The position numbers and the translations under genes were made by a program. Below are positions 21,521 through 32,099 of a stretch of DNA of 64,000 nucleotides, piece by piece. The stretch comes from Branchipolynoe longqiensis. Taxonomy: Eukaryota; Annelida; Polychaeta; Phyllodocida; Polynoidae. Position 1 is the first letter of the stretch. Each line of letters opens with the position of its first letter. Location of the stretch: contig CM059187.1 of the NCBI GenBank assembly GCA_030323885.1, positions 127,329,525 through 127,393,524 on the forward strand, given 5' to 3'. The notes under the pieces were generated by a model. It had not been told where the DNA came from. It saw nothing but the letters and a program-made list of their open reading frames with translations, and ran no database searches.

Positions 21521-21718
21521 GTGAGCGGCCCAACCATAGGAACTAATGGGTTAGTTTGATCAATAATATTTATAATATCTGTTGTATTATATTCCATGAT
21601 ACAAACAGGAAACGCGAGACCGATATTGTTTCAGGAATAACTTTGATTTAATATTCAAGTACATTCTGTATCAACCTTTTATTTTAGCGTGAGATTTGAC
21701 AGCCCAGAAGCTCGACCA

Positions 21719-22074
21719 TTTAAAGTGGCATAGTCCGATGGTTTGGAATTTCTGCCATTTTTCTGCGATAAATATATTAAGATAATTGTTATAATCTACT
21801 TTATTTTAGTTTGAAGTAACTTTTATTTTAAATGGCTAGATTTTGAGATATTTGAGGTGCAAACATGTCAAATTAGTTTTGGCAAGCTCGCCAAAACCCT
21901 GACACCATAGACTTCTGCAGTAACAGGTTCTATTAACTTTGCTCAGCATTGCCTTCTATTAAGCAACACATGCTTAATAAGTGCATTAGTATCTACGTTA
22001 GATATGTAGAATAAAATCTAGATGAATCTTTTGGTTTTGAAAATTTGATGCTTTATCGGTCTATGCAGCTTTAA
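21719..22074 (+). mobile_element. M-TTAA, 356 bp
   Basis: TTAAAGTGGCATAGTCCGAT to ATCGGTCTATGCAGCTTTAA. Internal order is the same as at 17875-18231. Confidence 0.85.
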
Positions 22075-22112
22075 GAGAAAGCGACTGGGGTGTCATGGGG
22101 AATGCAATCGAA

Positions 22113-22849
22113 AGACTACATCACTGTTCCGAGTATGCATGCGCTGAAAACGGCGTTGGGAGCAAAGCAAAGTCGAACAGCCATAGAGTTTGTGATAGGC
22201 AGAGGGCAAAACTGTCATTTTATTCAAAATAAATAGAAATACATAACAATTTGGCACAAACATGGACGGAAGGATGCAATATAACAATATAATGAATATG
22301 TTTAAGACACAACTCTCCATAATTAAGCATTTTGAGCTAAAAACATACAATTTCAGTCACTTTACAGGCTGATGTTTACATCACCATTGATTAGCCTGAA
22401 GTAATTCTTGTTCTAAATATTAAAATGTCAAATGTGTCAACAAAACTTGTTTCAAAGAAATATATAACAAATATCTGATTAACCCTACTCATTTTCTATT
22501 TCTACATATGTCATTAAGCATAGGATATAAATAAAAACATGAATAAAATAAGTAAAACTGACTCTGGCTATGGCTCTAACACTAGTCTGAGTGCCTAGAT
22601 GTGTCTAAATTTAAATGCACATGCCTTAAGATGTGCTGTTTATATTGTTGTAAATGCAATGCTGGATAAAAGATTAATATCTTAATTTATTATATATATT
22701 TTTTTAGTTGGTATTCTATGTTTCAAACAAGAGCTGAGATGAGCTGAAACAAGCACATTTCATAGCTGCACCCAGTGTGTTAGCATGTGCCATGTGCTTC
22801 TCTGAAGCATCCCACAATGCACCGCGCCACTGGAATCGTTATGTAGTCT
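22113..22849 (+). mobile_element. SatTE relative with AGACTACAT ends, 737 bp
   Basis: Left end AGACTACATCACTGTTCCGA; right end TGGAATCGTTATGTAGTCT as inverted counterpart. Near the left end are GCGCTGAAAACGGCGTTGGG and TTTATTCAAAATAAATAGAA, shared with the ends of the 205-bp SatTE units. An inverted copy lies at 29282-30012. No transposase frame was found. Confidence 0.75.
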
Positions 22850-23225
22850 ATAGTGCGTGCTATTGCAGGGAGTGCTGAAGGGTGCGGCTAACATAAAAAA
22901 AAAAAAAAGTCAAAGAAGTTCTTTGACCCGTGCTTCTGAAGAAACTGGCCGATCGTGCGTGAGATAAGAAGGGCTGGTTCTTTCCTTGGTGCGTTACAGG
23001 ATGCAGGTCCCGTGTTTCCGGTTGGGTCAACAACAATAAAATGGCGACTGCTCTTTTGACCGTTAATGCATGTGCTACCAAAAATGAAATAAGTTTGGTG
23101 GCAGGACTTTAGCTTGTTATTTCTGTTGGTTTCTCACTGTTGAAGCACTTAGGCCTACCTATTTTTAATCCTAGTCCTACATATCCGTCCTAGAAACTGC
23201 TGCACTCACAATACGCACTATAAGC
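22850..23225. other. No gene seen
   Basis: An A run at 22895-22907. Otherwise unique. Confidence 0.5.
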
Positions 23226-23395
23226 ACAACAAGCACTGTAAGCATTATAAGCACTATAAGCACTGTAAACACTATTGGCACTGTAATCACTGTAATCACT
23301 GTAATCACTGTAATCACTAAAAGCACAGGAAGCACTGTACGCACTGTAAACACTACAATCACTACAATCACTATAAGCACTATAAGCATAGAAGG
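23226..23395. repeat. 9-bp minisatellite CACTGTAAG-type
   Basis: About 18 variable copies of GCACTATAA/GCACTGTAA/TCACTGTAA in tandem. The Val/Ile/Thr-rich minus-strand frame is a consequence of the repeat. Confidence 0.85.
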
Positions 23396-23447
23396 TTACA
23401 AAGTCAATTTAATAGAAGCTGTCACTGCTGAAGCCTCGTCGCTGTAT

Positions 23448-23668
23448 ACTCGTCGCTTCCTAGCTTGGCGCTCTGCATTATTAGGATAGGGCAAGGACTG
23501 GTTGGCTCAGTGGCAGGATAATGTAACTGAGTGGGATATCATGTCATGATGGTGGTGGCCTGATCTGCCAGTGGGGCAGCACTATAAAATAACCATGAAT
23601 CTGCACTGCCACAAGTAAGTAACCGTCCTGATGTTGGCAGGACGTCAAACTCTAACAACCAACCAACC
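23448..23668 (+). mobile_element. SINE-1, 5'-truncated
   Basis: Begins GTCGCTTCCTAGCTTGGCGC and continues to GTCCTGATGTTGGCAGGACG. A short deletion removed GATATGACCTTA from the tail. Confidence 0.82.
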
Positions 23669-24343
23669 CAAATTACATTTTCATATTTTGATATAAAATA
23701 TCTCCAAGATAAACCCTTCAAAATAGAACTTCCTTCAAGCTAAATTTAAGTAAATTATAATGATCAACCTAGGATTTATATCTAAACAGTATCGAACAGA
23801 CTCAAAATTATCGGAGTATTTAATGTGGGTGTGAAATGCTTAAATTTCTTGACTTAATCATCAGCGCACCATAGCACGCATGCGCACCAACACACATGCG
23901 CACCAACACGCATGCACACATTTCCCCTGTTGGTTCTTTTTCGTACCACCACCACCAACCACCACCACCACCTGCCTAGTGGCACTCAAACCACTTCGCC
24001 AATGTTGGTATACCTATGATATCTGAATATTTACATATCGGCTGACGGGCAGGACTTTGCAGCTGTCGTTATGTTAGCAACCTACGGAGACAGAAAGAAA
24101 AATAAGCCCACCACGATTACCATACATGAATGTGTCAGCATGCACATACAACGAACATGCACTATGTCGACGAACTCTTTTCGCCGCTGAGCACAACCCT
24201 TTCCCATGGTGCATTCGCTGTAAGTGTAAGCTACTGCTTCATAGCTACAAGATTAGTTATTACCACTGCCACTAGAGGGCAGGTTGTTAATTAATGGACA
24301 TCCTCTTTTCCACTGAGCATGCTGCACTGTGAGACTGCCACAA
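23669..24343. other. No gene seen; CTCF-like motif at 24269
   Basis: Contains a small repeat ACACGCATGCGCACCAAC near 23875-23915, a CCACCA run at 23947-23972, and the motif listed separately. Confidence 0.5.
24269..24282 (+). promoter_or_regulatory. CTCF-like motif
   Basis: CCACTAGAGGGCAG fits the bilaterian CTCF core consensus CCASYAGRKGGCRS at all positions. A single motif match is weak evidence of binding. Confidence 0.3.
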
Positions 24344-24691
24344 ACTAGACAGGATAGTCGAATGAGTTAAGCGTCCGTCTCCCGTTTTGCTAGATCATGG
24401 GATTCGAACCCACAGGTTCCACCCCTGGTCGAGTTAAACCAATGACTTACACATTGATACTTGTTGCTTTCTAGTTTGGCACTCGGCATTATTAGGATAG
24501 GGCAAGGACTGGTTGGCTCAGTGTCTGGATAATGTGACTGAGTGGGATATCAAGTGATAGTGCTGGTGGCCTGGTCTCCCAGTGGGGCAGCACTATAAAG
24601 TCGCCATGAGTGCGCCCTGTCACAAGTTGGTATCCGTCTTGATACGACCATAGATGTTGCCAGGATGTAAAACTCCAACAAATCAAACAAC
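24344..24691 (+). mobile_element. SINE-1a, full length
   Basis: The head GTCGAATGAGTTAAGCGTCC has two B-box-like words (GATTCGAACCC and a diverged second). The body is complete and the tail is GATACGACCATAGATGTTGC. Confidence 0.88.
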
Positions 24692-24743
24692 AGAATGTGA
24701 GTCACTGAGATCTAGTTAGGTTCGTTGAGCTTCTTCTGGGACA

Positions 24744-24808
24744 CCGTCCTGATATGACCTGATTGATTGCCAGGACTTAAAACTCCCAACAAACACTAAC
24801 AAACAAAA
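24744..24808 (+). mobile_element. SINE-1 tail only
   Basis: CCGTCCTGATATGACCTGAT, GCCAGGACTTAAAACTCCC and AACAAACACTAACAAAC, 50 bases after the previous SINE-1. Confidence 0.7.
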
Positions 24809-25335
24809 ATAAACAAGTCTACTACAATAGCGTGGTTTGCGTGGCCCTTTCCTAGTCCTGTTTGCCAGCCTGCATTTCTCAATGATCACTAGCTTCTTGG
24901 TCTAAGCTAAGCAAGGTTTTTGTGGTTTTATATTTCTTCTTTTTTTCCTTTACTGAAAATAAAATGATCAAACCACATCATTAGATATTCGTTGATATGC
25001 GTAGGTGCGTGAGGAAGTCCTGTGCCACAAATCTACATCACCCAATTAAGTAATACACACGCGTACTAACAAACCATCTATCTTTATTATAAAGTGATGA
25101 GCACTAGTTGTGTTTTGTGGGTGGTGGTGGTGGTGATGATGTTTTCTTTGCTGTTTTCTTTGATACATAATGAGGTGAGGATCACATATTTCAGTCTAAT
25201 GGTGTGTCAACAAATGTTTATCCAGACACAAGTGTTAGCCGCTGCTAATATTAGTTGGTCGCATCTTATCACAACGGACACACATATAAACGCAAATAGA
25301 GTCGTTCATATAGCAAATATTATCGATGCCTGGAT
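24809..25335. other. No gene seen
   Basis: AT-rich unique sequence. A hydrophobic 109-codon frame at 25094-25423 runs into a SINE-1 tail and is not supported as a gene. Confidence 0.45.
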
Positions 25336-25391
25336 GGTTTGGTTGTTGGAGTTTTGCGTCCTGGAAACTTCCAAGGTCATATCAGGACGGG
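25336..25391 (-). mobile_element. SINE-1 tail only
   Basis: GTTGTTGGAGTTTTGCGTCC through AAGGTCATATCAGGACGG. Confidence 0.75.
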
Positions 25392-26261
25392 TGAATGCCT
25401 GGAAGAAGGGGGGTGAAGGATGATAAATAATAATATAAGAAAAACAACAAATAGCTAGTTTCTATATTGGTTTTGTTCTCATGAGCCCCGCCCGATAAGT
25501 TGCTGGGCGACCTACAGGGGCCGTGTAAGTTACCAGTGCATTGCGCATGTCAGTACCTCTGCCAGGTGGTCTTGTTGCCACGTGATCTATACACCTCAGG
25601 AGGACTCGTGTCACTGGAGGTCGGGGAACATTTTTGTTAACCGATTCCAGGTGTTTCATGCGAGTTTAACAAAGTTGTGGAAAAAAAGACCAAAAAAAGT
25701 TAATTTCTTTTCTTTCTCTTTCTCTTGTGCTTTGCTTGTTGTGAAGCTGGGGAAGGAATTTGTTTGGCCAGCAGGTCGCTCTAAATAGTAACTGTAACCT
25801 CTGAACCTGATTAGTTGGTTGATTGATTGATTGACTGATAGGTTTTTGGCAACTAACGATATCTGAGGTCATATGAATATCTCTATAGCTACATACTCCT
25901 GCCCCACCTGAGATACCAATTTTCCGGTACTTACGTAATCAGATCCATGCCATTGAACTAGTCTGTGACGTCATCTGACATTTAACCAATCAGCACTAGT
26001 ATTGTAGTTGTGGTGCTCATGTTGCTGCTCCTTTAAGGTAGACCTAGCACAGATGTATAGATGATGAGTACAAAAAGGTCATTGGACCGTACGTGGAACA
26101 ATTTCGGTTGGCACTAATTGGTTTCCTAATACATAATTACTGTGTGTGCTACCTAATTAGACAACTCAAGTGCATTCTGCCTGCCTGCGCCAGTGAAGCG
26201 TAATTTGTTCTGAGTATGCCATCATCTATAGATGCCTACTTTGTGTTTACACCCAATTTAA
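25392..26261. other. No gene seen; trace of a tail at 25815-25880
   Basis: GATTGATTGATTGACTGATA followed by GGCAACTAACGATATCTGAG and GTCATATGAATA looks like an old SINE-1 or LINE tail. The GC-richer part at 25485-25640 shows no exon. Confidence 0.4.
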
Positions 26262-27225
26262 TAGACCTATTTCATATAACGTCTGCATGGGGATTTAGGT
26301 CAGTGTGCGCGCATTGCTTGGCGTCAGGTCGACACTGCAAACTCAATGGCTATGAGATAAAAGGTGAAATTCTTTTTTTTTAAACACCACCTAGACACAA
26401 ACCGATTGGCAGACACACAGAAAACATATTCAACGATGAGATTATATTAAATTGAAAAGATTAGGGATCTGCATTTCTATTAATTTTGAATAGAATTGAC
26501 ATTTTGAACTGCATTTATCGGCAAAGTCAATGCATTTGCAATGGCCGTGAACAATCTTCATACAGAAAAAGTGAAATATCTCTAAAACCACACCACCTAG
26601 AATCAAACTGCTTGGAACATATATAGAAAACTATTCAACGATGAGATTATATTAAATTTATAATGTTAGGATTCTGAATTTCTATTAATTTTGAATAAAA
26701 TTGACGTTTTGAACTGCACATATCGGCAAACTCAATGAGTCAATGCATTGTCAATGGCCATGAGCAATCTTCATACAGAAAAAGTAAAATATCTATAAAA
26801 CTACACCACCTAGAAACAAACCGCTTGGAACACATAGAAAACATATTCAACGAACATATTATATTAAATTTATATGGTTAGGGTTCTGCATTTCTATTAA
26901 TTTTGAATAAAATTGACATTTTGACCTGCACGTATCGGCAAACTCAATGTATTGTCAATGGCTGTGAGCAATCTTCATACAAAAAAGTGAAATATCTCTC
27001 AAACCACACCACCTAGAAACAAACCACTTGGAACACATATATAAAACATATTCAACAATGAGATTATATTAAATTTATACGCTTAGGGTTCTGTATTTCT
27101 ATTAATTTTGAATAAAACTGATGTTTTGCACTACGCATACCAGCAAACTCAATGGTTGTGTGCCTTCCTTCTGCAGCCAAGCTGCGTGCGCATACACAAT
27201 GTTTATGAACATTGAAAGGGGTCTA
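26262..27225. mobile_element. SatTE element: TA-flanked, array of 205-bp units
   Basis: TA then GACCTATTTCATATAACG at the left; GAACATTGAAAGGGGTC then TA at the right. Between are about four tandem copies of a unit 204-213 bp long. The word CGGCAAA(G/C)TCAATG starts at about 26519, 26725, 26936 and 27142. Each unit carries AGCAATCTTCATACAGAAAA, AAACCACACCACCTAGAA and TTCTATTAATTTTGAATA. No frame is present. TA targets suggest a Tc1/mariner-like mover. Confidence 0.8.
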
Positions 27226-27589
27226 TTGGCTTAGTGTATTTTTGATATATGCAAACCTCCCCCCCCCCCCTCTCCTTCTCACCCTTCTGACCTAGTTATA
27301 TACCTGATATTCCCACAGATCACTCCAGGACAAAAGAGGATCTGCACTTAGGTCACGATATTGACAGCGCCTTGCCAATTATAAGGATATCATCGACATA
27401 ATCAAGCGGGTTCTAAGTATTATGAACAAGTGGAATATGTAATCTAATAATAATATAGGACATCTTTTCTTGCAATGCGTGATTGTACAATGCATAATTA
27501 TGCATTTACACCGTAGTATGAAATATTAGTTACAAATTGGGTTTACGCAAATTAAATGTAAAGAAATTTCATTTACCAAAAAGGTTTTC
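27226..27589. other. No gene seen
   Basis: A C run at 27258-27270. Otherwise AT-rich. Confidence 0.5.
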
Positions 27590-27675
27590 TTAAAGTTGCA
27601 TAATCCGATGGTTTTGAATTTCAGGATTTTTTCTGAGATAAATATATTAGATCGATCACTAGTAACTATTTTGTG
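27590..27675 (+). mobile_element. M-TTAA left end fragment
   Basis: TTAAAGTTGCATAATCCGAT and GAGATAAATATATTAGATCG, then similarity stops. Confidence 0.7.
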
Positions 27676-27889
27676 AATTATTGAACCCTATCCGGCATAT
27701 TATCGCATTTATATGCATTATACGAATTCACCTTTTCTACGCCTTCAGAAATAGTGTTCTCTAAGTGAAAGGGATGGAACTAGTCTGTTGTTTACAATGT
27801 TGGCGTCTTCATGTACATCGCGCCGCATATGTTTTAGTCACGTGATATGAATAGAGCCCATATACTTGTATAAGAGGAGTACACTTACT

Positions 27890-28121
27890 GTGTTCTTGGG
27901 AGAGTACATTCCGGGCACTGCTGCTAAAGAGTGGTAGATCTGTTTGATCTGTGCAGTTTTGTTTGATCTCTGCAGAGAAGGGATTTGTCCAGTCCCACAC
28001 CTGACTCCGTTTGATGGGAGTCCCATTAAGGGTTGGCCGTAGCCCTATTATTTAATACCTACGGGTAAACCCAGGGTCCACACCCCAAACACGTTAAACC
28101 TAATCTCACTATCCTAACCTA
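27890..28121. repeat. Duplicated block, copy A
   Basis: GTACATTCCGGGCACTGCTG, TCTCTGCAGAGAAGG, GGGAGTCCCATTAAGGGTTG and CCTACGGGTAAACCCAGGGT are repeated in the same order at 28822-29046. Confidence 0.8.
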
Positions 28122-28123
28122 AC

Positions 28124-28820
28124 AGACCAGATGGGACGTCCGTCTCCCATTTTGGTAGAATGTGCGATTCGAACCCATTGGTTCAAACCTTGGTCGAGTC
28201 AAATCAATAACTTTAAAATGTACTTGTCGCTTCCTTACCAGATGCTCGGCATTATTAGGATAGGGCATGAACTGGTTGGCTCAGTGTTGGGATTTTTTTT
28301 AAAATAATTTGTTATTAAGGTGGTATTTATACTGTCCATAGCATATAAGCCCGGGTACCCAGGCTTGTTTTCAATGCTGGCCAGTTGTAGTGTTTGTGTT
28401 ATCTTACCAAACAGTAGCTGCTGATAAGTGATTTGATTGCCTGCAATTCAGTAGCAGATAGATAATTGGTTGGTATGGTTAGTAGCCTATGTTAGTTAGT
28501 TTTTTTTTCTTGGCATATATGTATTTTATTTTGTTCTACTCTTATTACCAGACTAGCCTACTCCTATATACATATCATAGGGTTGTACGTAGCTGTGTGG
28601 TGTGTTATCTGGCTATTCTTGGCATGGTTACCTTCCATTGGGCATCCCGGTGGTGGGATAATGTGACCGAGTGAGATGTCAGGTCATGGTGCTGGTAGCC
28701 TGGTCTCTCAGTGCGGCAGGCACTATTAAAGTCGCCATGACTGCATGCTGTCACAAGTCAGTACCCGTCCTGATATGACCTTAGATGTTGCCAGGACGTA
28801 AAACTCTAACAACCAACTAA
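28124..28820 (+). mobile_element. SINE-1a split by a 360-bp insertion
   Basis: Left part 28124-28293 (GATGGGACGTCCGTCTCCCA, GATTCGAACCC, GCTCGGCATTATTAGGATAG). Right part 28654-28820 resumes at TGGGATAATGTGACCGAGTG and runs to the tail. The insertion is bordered by the duplicated word TGGGAT (28288-28293, 28654-28659). The whole SINE lies between the two copies of a duplicated block. Confidence 0.8.
28294..28653 (-). mobile_element. Poly(A)-ended insertion in a SINE
   Basis: About 360 bases starting with a T run on the + strand (28293-28300), i.e. an A-tailed sequence on the minus strand, between TGGGAT duplications. It has no recognisable frame. It may be a retroposed non-coding RNA or a 5'-truncated LINE. 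Confidence 0.5.
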
Positions 28821-28821
28821 C

Positions 28822-29046
28822 TTGCTGTATTCTGGGCACTATTGCTAGAGAGTTTGATCTCTGCAGTTCTGTTTTATCTCTGCAGGGAAGGGGTTCATTC
28901 ACCCCGTCCAACAACTAACTCCCTTTCACGGGGAGTCCCATTAAGGGTTGGCTCTGGCCCTGTGGCCATATTATTTAATTCCTACGGGTAAACCCAGGGT
29001 CTACACCCCAAACACTTTAAACCTAATCTCACTACCCTTACCTAAC
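28822..29046. repeat. Duplicated block, copy B
   Basis: Matches 27890-28121 with scattered substitutions and small indels (e.g. CCCTGTGGCCATATTATTTA adds bases). It lies in direct orientation, about 930 bases from copy A. Confidence 0.8.
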
Positions 29047-29281
29047 ATCACAGTATGTGTTTACGTCAAAGCGTGTACCGCCAGTGCCCGATTGCAATCC
29101 CCAGAGTGAGGCTCTGGTGGTGGGGATTCCCAAAGCTGATAGCAGGGGGGTTCCCCGCAATGTCGCCGAACCAGGATGCGTTGTGACTGATGTGCGATTA
29201 TCTTATACCAAGTAATGTCCCGCATGATCTCGCTATGATATAGAATATATATATATTCCTCTGGAGTCTGTCATTGTCAAT

Positions 29282-30012
29282 AGACTACATCGCCATTCCA
29301 GCCACGCGGTGCATTGTGGGATGCATGGAAGATAAAGAAACCCCCATGAAGCACAAGGCTAATGCTAAGACACTGGGTGCAGCTATGAAATGTGCTAGTT
29401 TCAGCTCATCTCAGCTCTTGTTTGAAACATAGAATACCAACTAAAAAATATATATAATAAATTAAGATGTTAATCTTTTATCTAGCATTGCATTCAGATT
29501 AATCTAATCAGCACATCTTATACCATCTGCATTTAGATTGAGAAAAATCTGGGCACTCAGGGTAGTGTTAGAGCCATAGCCAGAGTCAGTTTTACTCATT
29601 TTATTCATGTTCTTTATTTATATCCTATGGTTAATAACATTTGTTTTGGGCTAGGAAATGGATAGGGTTAATCAGACATTGGTTATATATTTCTTTGCAA
29701 CAAGTTTTTGTTCACACATTTGACATTTTAATATTTAGAACAAGAATTACTTATGTTTAAAGTGACTGAAATTGTATTTTCTTAGCTCAAAATGCTTAAT
29801 TATCGAGAGTTGTGTCTTAAACATATTCATTATATTATTATATTGCATCCATCCATCCATGTTTGTGCCAGATTGTTATGTATTTTTAAAATAATTTTGA
29901 ATAAAATTGAAGTTTTTCCCTATGCGTATCGGCAAACTCAATGGCCATATGCCCTTGCTTTGCTGCCAACGCCGTTTTCAGTGCATGCACACTCGAAACG
30001 GTCATCTCGTCT
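29282..30012 (-). mobile_element. SatTE relative with AGACTACAT ends, inverted copy
   Basis: AGACTACATCGCCATTCCAG at the left corresponds to the right end of 22113-22849; the other end CTCGAAACGGTCATCTCGTC is the degraded partner. TA flanks both ends. The two copies are about 7 kb apart in opposite orientation. Confidence 0.75.
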
Positions 30013-30429
30013 ATTATAACCGCCTGATTTAAGCCCATAACGTCAACTACAATCCATGTCATCGGAACAGACATGAGCTAGACACGGCCAAAAGGAAGAT
30101 GTAAATACATAAACACATATAAAACAATATATGTTGGTCTACTATAAGTTTATCTACAGAATACGCACGAAGCTTGTTGTTGTTCTTCTTCTTGTAAATC
30201 TAGTTTCTGCATTGAATAATTAATTTCAAGTTTGGTATATCTGTGTCATGATAAAATAGTTTTACTTGCTGAAATGGACAAGTAACACCTTCTTGGTACC
30301 ATTTTGGTTACAGGGTTTCTTTATTGCTGATTAATAATATCAAACTAAACTCGTCCACTCGGTGCCCTCTTCTAGTTTGATATCAATCCTCAATAGATGT
30401 GTTCTGTAACAGTTGTACCGAACATAACA
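30013..30429. other. No gene seen
   Basis: AT-rich unique sequence. Confidence 0.5.
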
Positions 30430-30792
30430 TATCCTAGTAATGTTGAGGACCGGGTGCAGTGGCCGAATCGGTACAATAGAGCGTGGGCCTCGCGTGTGAG
30501 AGTTTGTTTCCCGGTCGACTCAACCAATGACTTAATAAAATTGATACCTGTCGCTTCCTAGCCTTGCACTCGGCATTATTAGGATTGGGCAAGGACTGTT
30601 TAGCTCACTGTCAGGATAATGTGACTGAGTGGGATATTGGTTATGGTACCAGTGGCCTGATTTCGCAGTGGGGCAGCACTATAAAGTTGCCAAGAGTGCA
30701 CTATGTCAACTTGGTACCCATCTTGATATAAACCTGAGATGTTGCCAGGATGTAAAATTCCAACAACCAACCAACATCCTAGCAATGCTGAG
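30430..30792 (+). mobile_element. SINE-1b inserted in an older SINE-1
   Basis: Head CCGGGTGCAGTGGCCGAATC at 30450, body, tail CCTGAGATGTTGCCAGGATG ending near 30775. It is flanked by ATCCTAGTAATGTTGAG (30430-30446) and ATCCTAGCAATGCTGAG (30776-30792), a 17-base duplication with two changes. That word is itself part of a minus-strand SINE-1 body. Confidence 0.88.
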
Positions 30793-30905
30793 TGCCAGAT
30801 TAAGGTAGCGACAAGTATAACTTTTAGAAGTCATTGATTTGACTCAGCTGGAGGTTGATTGAACCAGTTACCTTCCAGTGCACTGTTGATTCGGCCATCC
30901 AGTCA
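30776..30905 (-). mobile_element. Older SINE-1a, remainder
   Basis: ATCCTAGCAATGCTGAGTGC, GCGACAAGTATAACTTTTAG and GATTCGGCCATCCAGTCAGT form the body-to-head part of a minus-strand copy disrupted by the SINE-1b above. Confidence 0.75.
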
Positions 30906-31319
30906 GTACTGGTTCAGAGCTGGCTGCACCAAGTGAACTGTATTGAGTAAATGTTAAATAGAAACACTACAGGTATGCCAGTGTTAGATAAACAAACAAC
31001 ACATTTGTTAGGTTGTGGGGTGTGGGCGTACATGTAATTCGATGGGTTCGCGAGGGTCTTCACCTGAATCGCTGATCAATACAGGGAATCCCATCCGCAA
31101 TAGGATGCACACAAGTTGTTGTCACAGTTACACCCACTTGCGGTTCCTTCGGTGCTTACTTCCGGTTGCATTGAGCTCCATTAAGTGTTTAAGTGTGATG
31201 ACTGGAAATGACTGGGAAAACAACAAGCGGTTATGGCAAGCAGGTTGGAACTCACATGTACGTGACCACATACTGTATATTGAGTGGACCTAGTTTTTTA
31301 AATTTATTTTTCCAACTAA
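30906..31319. other. No certain gene; weak exon-like stretch
   Basis: A short open stretch from ATG at 31198 to a GTACGT donor-like word near 31260 reads with tryptophan-rich content (TGNDWENNKRLWQAGW). That is faintly like the start of a class I methyltransferase of TPMT type, but the match is too short to call. Confidence 0.2.
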
Positions 31320-31590
31320 TTTTAGAGGTGCATAGTCTGATGAAGCATTACATTTTCAGAATCAAAACTGATTTAGATTTGATTCTACGTATTTAATTCA
31401 TATACTAAAGTACTCATTGAGCGTGTATCGCCCTGTAGAAGGGAATACTGAGTCAATTTAATAGAGCCTGTTACTGCAGAAGCCTATGGTGTCAGAGTTA
31501 TGGCATGCTTGTCAAAACTAATTTGACATGTTTATTCTTCAAATATCTCACAAGTTATCCATTTAAACTAAAAGCTACTTCAAAGTCGTT
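31320..31590 (-). mobile_element. M-TTAA, first part, interrupted by SINE-2
   Basis: GGTGCATAGTCTGATGAAGC, AATACTGAGTCAATTTAATA and CTGCAGAAGCCTATGGTGTC in the reverse orientation. The rest lies at 31926-32007 after SINE-2. Confidence 0.75.
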
Positions 31591-31593
31591 CAA

Positions 31594-31921
31594 TGGTGTT
31601 CTCGGTGGCGGAGTGGTTAGAGTGTCTGACTTTTTTATAGGTCAGACTCCTAATCTGAGGGTCGGCGGTTCGAGTCCCCGTGCCCCCAGCTCTGGCAATT
31701 TGGATTTCCACCGCTGTGTATAACTTACAGCATCATCAAAGGCCGGTTGCTCTCATACCATGTCTATGTGGCGTGGGAGGTTAAAAATCCCTTGGGTTGG
31801 TAAAAGTGTAGGCTCGGGCTTTCTATCGACCAGCAGTGGAATGAGGAAGACCAGTCATCTATGACTGAAATTACCCCTGCTTAAACAACTAATGGACAAC
31901 AACAAAAAAAAGAAAAAAAAA
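31594..31921 (+). mobile_element. SINE-2, tRNA-headed, A-rich tail
   Basis: The head GGTGGCGGAGTGGTTAGAGT (A box) and GGTTCGAGTCCCC (B box) is a fairly well preserved tRNA-like part. An unusual duplicated GTCAGAC/TCTGAC stretch sits between the boxes. The body (ATTTCCACCGCTGTGTATAA, GGCGTGGGAGGTTAAAAATC) is unrelated to SINE-1, and an A-rich end follows. It is the only copy in the window and sits inside an M-TTAA element. Confidence 0.82.
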
Positions 31922-31925
31922 GTAC

Positions 31926-32007
31926 AGTAAGGTAGGTTATGATAATGAGTTTAATATATTTAGCTCCAAAAAGTGCCAAACTCAAAACCATCGGACCATG
32001 CAAATTT
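31926..32007 (-). mobile_element. M-TTAA, second part
   Basis: AGTTTAATATATTTAGCTCC and CTCAAAACCATCGGACCATG complete the copy begun at 31320. Confidence 0.7.
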
Positions 32008-32099
32008 ATTTATCCCAATAATATGTTGTCAGGGCCAATGAACTACTACTCTTCCAGCCCACAATGATAAATGATGTTGCACATGCAACAACAGTTACA

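Noticed and set aside
31198..31293. First exon of a TPMT-like methyltransferase
   Set aside because: Only a loose tryptophan pattern over about 20 residues and a weak donor. No further exon or motif.
31600..31690. tRNA gene at the SINE-2 head
   Set aside because: Good A and B boxes, but the anticodon region carries a duplication and the sequence continues into a SINE body inside a MITE.
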